Positions 59,368 through 64,000 of a DNA stretch of 64,000 bases are shown here, in pieces; positions within the stretch are counted from its first letter, which is position 1, and each line of letters starts with the position of its first letter. The position numbers and the translations under genes are program-made. The notes under the pieces were generated by a model. The model saw nothing but the letters and a program-made list of their open reading frames with translations. It had not been told where the DNA came from and ran no database searches. Origin of the DNA: Gp1-AA122 sp036378535 (GTDB taxonomy: Bacteria; Acidobacteriota; Terriglobia; Terriglobales; Acidobacteriaceae); contig DASUWH010000050.1 in NCBI GenBank assembly GCA_036378535.1, positions 1 through 64,000 on the forward strand. The letters are read 5' to 3'.

Positions 59368-60677
59368 GAATTCCCCAAGTGCGATCCCTGTCTCTGTTCC
59401 TCCTCCTCGCCTGCAGCTTTGCTTCCGCCGACGTTCTCAAGATTAAGGTGAACGACACCATTCAACCCATCACCGATGAATACATCGGGCGTGCTCTTGC
59501 CGAAGCTCAGCAGCACGGGGACAAGGCCGTTCTGATCGAATTGAACACGCCCGGCGGGTTGCTCGAGTCTACGCGCGACATCGTGACCAAGATCCTGAAC
59601 TCTGCTGTCCCGGTCATCATCTACGTTGCTCCCACCGGCAGCCGGGCAGCTTCGGCTGGATTTTTCATTCTCGAGGCGGCGGACGTAGCCGCCATGGCGT
59701 CCGGCACCAATACCGGAGCCGCCCATCCGGTCACCATTACCGGGGGAAAAATGGATGACATCATGAAGGCGAAAGTCGAGAACGATTCGGCCGCGTTCAT
59801 GCGTTCCTACGTGGCCAAGCGCGGCCGCAATGTGGAGATCGCCGAGAGTGCGGTGCGTGAGTCCAAGTCGTTCACCGACGCTGAAGCTCTGAAGGACAAC
59901 CTGATTGACTTGGTGGCCGCGAACGAACAGGACTTATTGCGCCAGTTGCAAGGCAAGACTGTCAAACGCTTCGATGGGAAGCAGGTGAAGCTTGATTTAG
60001 CCGGTCAGCCGATTCGCGACTACGACCTCACGCTCAAAGAACGGATTCTGGGTTACATCATGGATCCAAACGTTGCCTTCATCCTTCTGGCCATTGGCGC
60101 CTTGGCGCTCTATGCCGAATTTAACCACCCCGGAGCCGTGCTGCCCGGTACCGTCGGCGTCGTCTTTATCCTGCTCGCCGCGTTTGCGCTGAACCTGCTG
60201 CCGGTCCGTCATGCCGCCCTGCTGATGATTCTGGCCTCGTTCGTCCTGTTCGCCCTGGAAGCGAAGTTCGCGACCCATGGTGTTTTGGGCATTGGCGGCA
60301 TTGCCATGCTGACCTTGGGGGCACTCTTGCTGGTGGACGCGCCCATTCCGGAAATGCGCGTTCGCTTGCTGACGGCCCTATCCGTGAGCATTCCGATTGG
60401 ACTGATCACGGTCTTCCTGATGGGAATTGCGCTCAAGGCGAGACGGAATAAGGTCGTAACTGGGCCGCAAGGCATGATCGGAGAGGTTGGGGTCGCGCGA
60501 ACAGCGCTCTCTCCGCAAGGCAAAGTGTTCGTGCATGGCGAACTCTGGGACGCGGTCTCGTCCGTGAACGTGGCCGCCGGAGAATCCGTAGTCGTGCGCG
60601 AGGTAGATGGGTTGCAGTTGCGAGTGGATCCGGTTGCGGCCACGCAGCGTTCGGCGATCTCAGCCCCGGTTTCATAA
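59364..60677 (+). CDS. NfeD family membrane serine protease (ClpP-class)
   Basis: A 437-residue protein with a signal peptide and a periplasmic ClpP-like protease domain. The catalytic Ser is in APTGSRAASAGFFIL, and the Lys is probably in the later region near KVENDSAAFMRSYVAKRG. Three or four membrane helices follow (AFILLAIGALALYAEF, VLPGTVGVVFILLAAFALNL and more). A C-terminal OB-fold NfeD domain (GPQGMIGEVGVARTALSPQGKVFV) completes the layout. NfeD proteins act together with the SPFH protein encoded next. The gene is coupled to the TPR gene (ATGA). Confidence 0.88.
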   Translation: MRIPQVRSLSLFLLLACSFASADVLKIKVNDTIQPITDEYIGRALAEAQQHGDKAVLIELNTPGGLLESTRDIVTKILNSAVPVIIYVAPTGSRAASAGFFILEAADVAAMASGTNTGAAHPVTITGGKMDDIMKAKVENDSAAFMRSYVAKRGRNVEIAESAVRESKSFTDAEALKDNLIDLVAANEQDLLRQLQGKTVKRFDGKQVKLDLAGQPIRDYDLTLKERILGYIMDPNVAFILLAIGALALYAEFNHPGAVLPGTVGVVFILLAAFALNLLPVRHAALLMILASFVLFALEAKFATHGVLGIGGIAMLTLGALLLVDAPIPEMRVRLLTALSVSIPIGLITVFLMGIALKARRNKVVTGPQGMIGEVGVARTALSPQGKVFVHGELWDAVSSVNVAAGESVVVREVDGLQLRVDPVAATQRSAISAPVS

Positions 60678-60707
60678 CTCCAGGCGCGCGCGACACACTC
60701 TTTTGTC

Positions 60708-60748
60708 TGTCATCCCGAGGAAGCGCGCCAGCCCGATTCGAGGGACCT
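60708..60748. repeat. Dispersed palindromic intergenic repeat, copy 5 (reverse orientation)
   Basis: TGTCATCCCGAGG...TCGAGGGACCT lies between the NfeD and slipin genes. The two strand halves CCCGAGG / TCGAGGGA are the conserved arms. Confidence 0.65.
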
Positions 60749-60896
60749 TGTGTTTTCAGGTCTCGACGGAAACTAATCCCGGATCGCGGCTAGTAGCTTC
60801 CCAGGCAACTGCTGTGACTTGAAATACCGCCAGCCCCTACCTACCTGGGATACAATCCGCCACAGAAGCTCTTTTTATCGTGGTCGGGAGGCGCCT

Positions 60897-61679
60897 ATGC
60901 CGATTCCCTTCTGGGGTATCGTCGTCATCATCGTTGGTTTGTACATTCTGAGTTCGATCAAGATCCTGGCCGAGTACGAGCGCGGAGTAATTTTTAGATT
61001 TGGCCGGCTATACCCGCGCGCGAAGGGACCTGGAATCATCCTGGTTTTCGCGCCCGTCGACCGCATGGTCCGGGTATCGCTCCGCCAGGAAGCACTGGAG
61101 GTTCCGCCGCAGGACATCATCACCCGCGACAACGTCACTCTCAAGGTGAACGCGGTCATTTTTCTGCGCGTGATTGATCCGCGTATGGCGGTGGTCGAGG
61201 TCTCCAACTATGTCTACCAGACATCGCAATTCGCCCAGACGACGCTGCGGTCGGTGTTGGGCGAACAGGAATTGGACGAACTGCTGGCGCATCGCGACAA
61301 GATCAATCTCCGCCTGCAGAGCATTCTCGATACGCACACCGCTCCCTGGGGCGTGAAGGTTGTCAATGTTGAGGTCAAGCAGGTTGATCTGCCCGAAACC
61401 ATGCTCCGCGCCATGGCTAAGCAAGCCGAGGCGGAACGCGAGAAGCGGTCAAAGATCATCCATGCCGAAGGCGAATTCTCCGCGGCGCAGCGACTGGTAG
61501 ACGCCGCGCATTTGCTCTCTGCCGAACCCGTGAGCGTGCAACTGCGCTATCTTCAGACCTTGACCGAAATCGGCGTGGAGAAGAACACGACCGTGGTCTT
61601 CCCGGTGCCGGTAGATCTGTTCACCACGTTTGAGAAGTTGGTAGCCAAGAATACCCAGCCGGCTGCGGCTAAGGGATGA
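60897..61679 (+). CDS. SPFH/Band 7 (slipin) family protein
   Basis: Membrane-associated scaffold of 260 residues. An N-terminal helix (FWGIVVIIVGLYILSSIKIL) is followed by the stomatin/band 7 domain: EYERGVIFRFGRLYPRAKGPG, RVSLRQEALEVPPQDIITRDNV and LRSVLGEQELDELLAHRDKIN. The C-terminal coiled coil is AKQAEAEREKRSKIIHAEGE. ATG 60897 has GGGAGG upstream. With NfeD it forms the widespread slipin/NfeD pair in membrane microdomain quality control. Confidence 0.9.
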   Translation: MPIPFWGIVVIIVGLYILSSIKILAEYERGVIFRFGRLYPRAKGPGIILVFAPVDRMVRVSLRQEALEVPPQDIITRDNVTLKVNAVIFLRVIDPRMAVVEVSNYVYQTSQFAQTTLRSVLGEQELDELLAHRDKINLRLQSILDTHTAPWGVKVVNVEVKQVDLPETMLRAMAKQAEAEREKRSKIIHAEGEFSAAQRLVDAAHLLSAEPVSVQLRYLQTLTEIGVEKNTTVVFPVPVDLFTTFEKLVAKNTQPAAAKG

Positions 61680-61709
61680 CTTGCATTTCGGGGCGTCTAG
61701 GCGAACGGC

Positions 61710-61738
61710 AGGTCCTTCGCCTCGCTCAGAATGACAAC
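61710..61738. repeat. Dispersed palindromic intergenic repeat, copy 6 (short form)
   Basis: AGGTCCTTCGCCTCGCTCAG followed by AATGACAAC lies between the slipin and SPOR genes. It is a decayed relative of the family. Confidence 0.5.
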
Positions 61739-61769
61739 TGAGAGAGCCGGACACAGTGGAGTATGTTCA

Positions 61770-62369
61770 ATGAGTGCTTCGCAGGATACTGAAATCACCC
61801 TGGGGACGGGGAAGCTGTTGCTGCTTTTCTTCGGCCTGGTCGCGGTCTGTGCCGTATTTTTTGCCTTCGGGTACAACCTCGGCCGAAGTTCGGCGCTGCC
61901 GGCAATGGCCGAGAGGACTCCACCTGCCGTAGAGACAAAACAGGCAGCCAAGTCCGGCGCGGCGAACGGGGCCAAGGCGGCTGATCTCACGTTTTACAAG
62001 GCGGTCGAGCAAACCGATTCCAATCCCCAGTTAACCCCGGCGCAGACACCGGCGGCGACAGCGGCGCCCGCTCCCGCCAACGACTCTCCCCCCACGCAGC
62101 CGGCCACCGAGACCAATCCTCCCGACGGGACCGTCTTGCCCAGCGCCAACTCCTATTTCGTGCAGGTGGCGGCAGTCAGCAAACCGGATGACGCCGCGGC
62201 GCTGGTCGAAGCTCTCAAGAAAAAACAGTACCCCGCGTTTACTGCCAGCGGCTCGGCAACCGACAAGTTATTCCACGTTCAGGTGGGTCCTTATAATGAC
62301 ATTAAGGACGCGGAGATTATGCGGGCAAAGTTAATCAGTGATGGATATAATCCGATCTTAAAGAAATAA
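61770..62369 (+). CDS. SPOR-domain membrane protein
   Basis: Bitopic protein of 199 residues. A short cytoplasmic part and one helix (LLLLFFGLVAVCAVFFAFGYNL) are followed by an Ala/Pro/Thr-rich linker. A C-terminal SPOR domain follows (NSYFVQVAAVSKPDDAAALVEALKKKQYPAF and FHVQVGPYNDIKDAE, outlined). SPOR domains bind denuded septal peptidoglycan, so a role in cell division or wall remodelling is likely. ATG 61770 is preceded by GGAG. Single gene. Confidence 0.85.
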   Translation: MSASQDTEITLGTGKLLLLFFGLVAVCAVFFAFGYNLGRSSALPAMAERTPPAVETKQAAKSGAANGAKAADLTFYKAVEQTDSNPQLTPAQTPAATAAPAPANDSPPTQPATETNPPDGTVLPSANSYFVQVAAVSKPDDAAALVEALKKKQYPAFTASGSATDKLFHVQVGPYNDIKDAEIMRAKLISDGYNPILKK

Positions 62370-62464
62370 ACATAATTTCCGAGCTTGCAGCTTTGTTCCG
62401 TTGATTCGCCGGCAGTAACAGACATTGACACTAATCGGTCTTTATCAGATACTCCCTTTCCGCT

Positions 62465-62761
62465 ATGCCCACGACGCACAACTTAGATCGCATGCTCCGC
62501 GCTATTGCCGACCCCACCAGGCGTCGCATCCTCAATACCCTGAAGCAAAAGGGCGCCTGCTCAATCGGAAAAGACGTAGGCATGTGTGCCTGCGACATCG
62601 AGGAACGTGTACGCCTGACCCAACCTACCATTTCCCACCACATGTCGGTGCTCAAGAATGCCGGCTTAGTCGAAGCTAAGAAAGAAGGACAGTGGATGTG
62701 GTACCGCCGGAACGAAGGCGCGGTGCGAGAGCTGGCGCGAAGCCTGCGCGAATCACTCTAG
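62465..62761 (+). CDS. ArsR family winged-helix regulator
   Basis: Transcription factor of 98 residues. It has the ArsR/SmtB fold: LRAIADPTRRRILNTLKQKG, recognition helix LTQPTISHHMSVLKNAGLV and wing KKEGQWMWYRRNEG. A CxC pair in GMCACDIEERV sits where arsenic- and antimony-sensing ArsR proteins carry their ligand cysteines. No ars operon is adjacent, so the targets are elsewhere. It is convergent with the following kinase gene. Confidence 0.85.
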   Translation: MPTTHNLDRMLRAIADPTRRRILNTLKQKGACSIGKDVGMCACDIEERVRLTQPTISHHMSVLKNAGLVEAKKEGQWMWYRRNEGAVRELARSLRESL

Positions 62762-62772
62762 GCAAAGATATG

Positions 62773-64000
<1,228 letters not shown>

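Overview
The window reads as chromosomal DNA of an Acidobacteriota bacterium (Terriglobia-like). This is inferred from gene content, not from a search. Pointers are high-GC coding sequence with clear Gram-negative envelope genes, several tandem PilA-type pilins beside a PilMNO/GspC-like/PilB/PilC block, a protein of the 'NRAN..GP' type common in that phylum, UbiD, YgfZ, DUF1844 and slipin/NfeD housekeeping genes, and many short palindromic intergenic repeats. No rRNA, tRNA or CRISPR array was seen.

Layout. Positions 1-8234 (minus strand) hold an acyltransferase fragment, Mpl and an LD-carboxypeptidase (murein peptide recycling), a DapF-like protein lacking both catalytic cysteines, MgtC, and a coupled mtnP-pfkB-GT-C trio. 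Positions 8371-15962 hold a retropepsin-like/PDZ protein, a zinc metallopeptidase, an ErpA-type Fe-S carrier, a BON lipoprotein, a cytochrome c and a histidine kinase. Positions 16269-22449 form an accessory island: two hypothetical genes, a decayed IS1202/ISNCY-type element with a 16-bp target duplication, a small putative DNA-binding protein, and a five-gene overlapping operon. That operon encodes a putative annealing protein, a small possible OB-fold protein, a Cas4/RecB-like nuclease, an unknown protein and an HNH nuclease, and looks like a phage-type recombination module. Positions 22664-29593 hold secreted beta-propeller-like proteins, a lipoprotein, a parvulin-like foldase and an F420-type oxidoreductase-like protein. 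Positions 29755-37422 hold the pilus/secretion operon and LolA. Positions 37616-41031 hold a methyltransferase gene cut by an in-frame amber codon, then a TPR protein and an ABC exporter. Positions 41184-43241 hold three pilin genes. Positions 43867-52154 hold a GerW-like protein, an RsbU-type phosphatase, a pseudo-receiver, an isopropylmalate dehydrogenase-like enzyme, YgfZ, DUF1844, an MBL hydrolase, RibF and an MFS carrier. Positions 52255-57575 hold an OsmC - glutaredoxin - EamA operon, UbiD, pterin dehydratase and a second MFS carrier. Positions 57754-64000 hold TPR, NfeD, slipin, SPOR, ArsR and a hybrid kinase fragment.

The most notable observation is a short glutaredoxin-like gene (53201-53437, minus) whose active site reads TGA-Pro-Pro-Cys, with a plausible bacterial SECIS hairpin 31 nt after the TGA. 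It is probably a selenocysteine glutaredoxin, and it is adjacent to an OsmC-type peroxidase. Other points are the Ser/Ser DapF homologue, the amber-split methyltransferase, the recombination operon with its palindromic operator candidate, a 127-bp MITE, a dispersed palindromic repeat family, and several genes whose start codon lies 6-11 nt after a -10 box (probable leaderless mRNAs).
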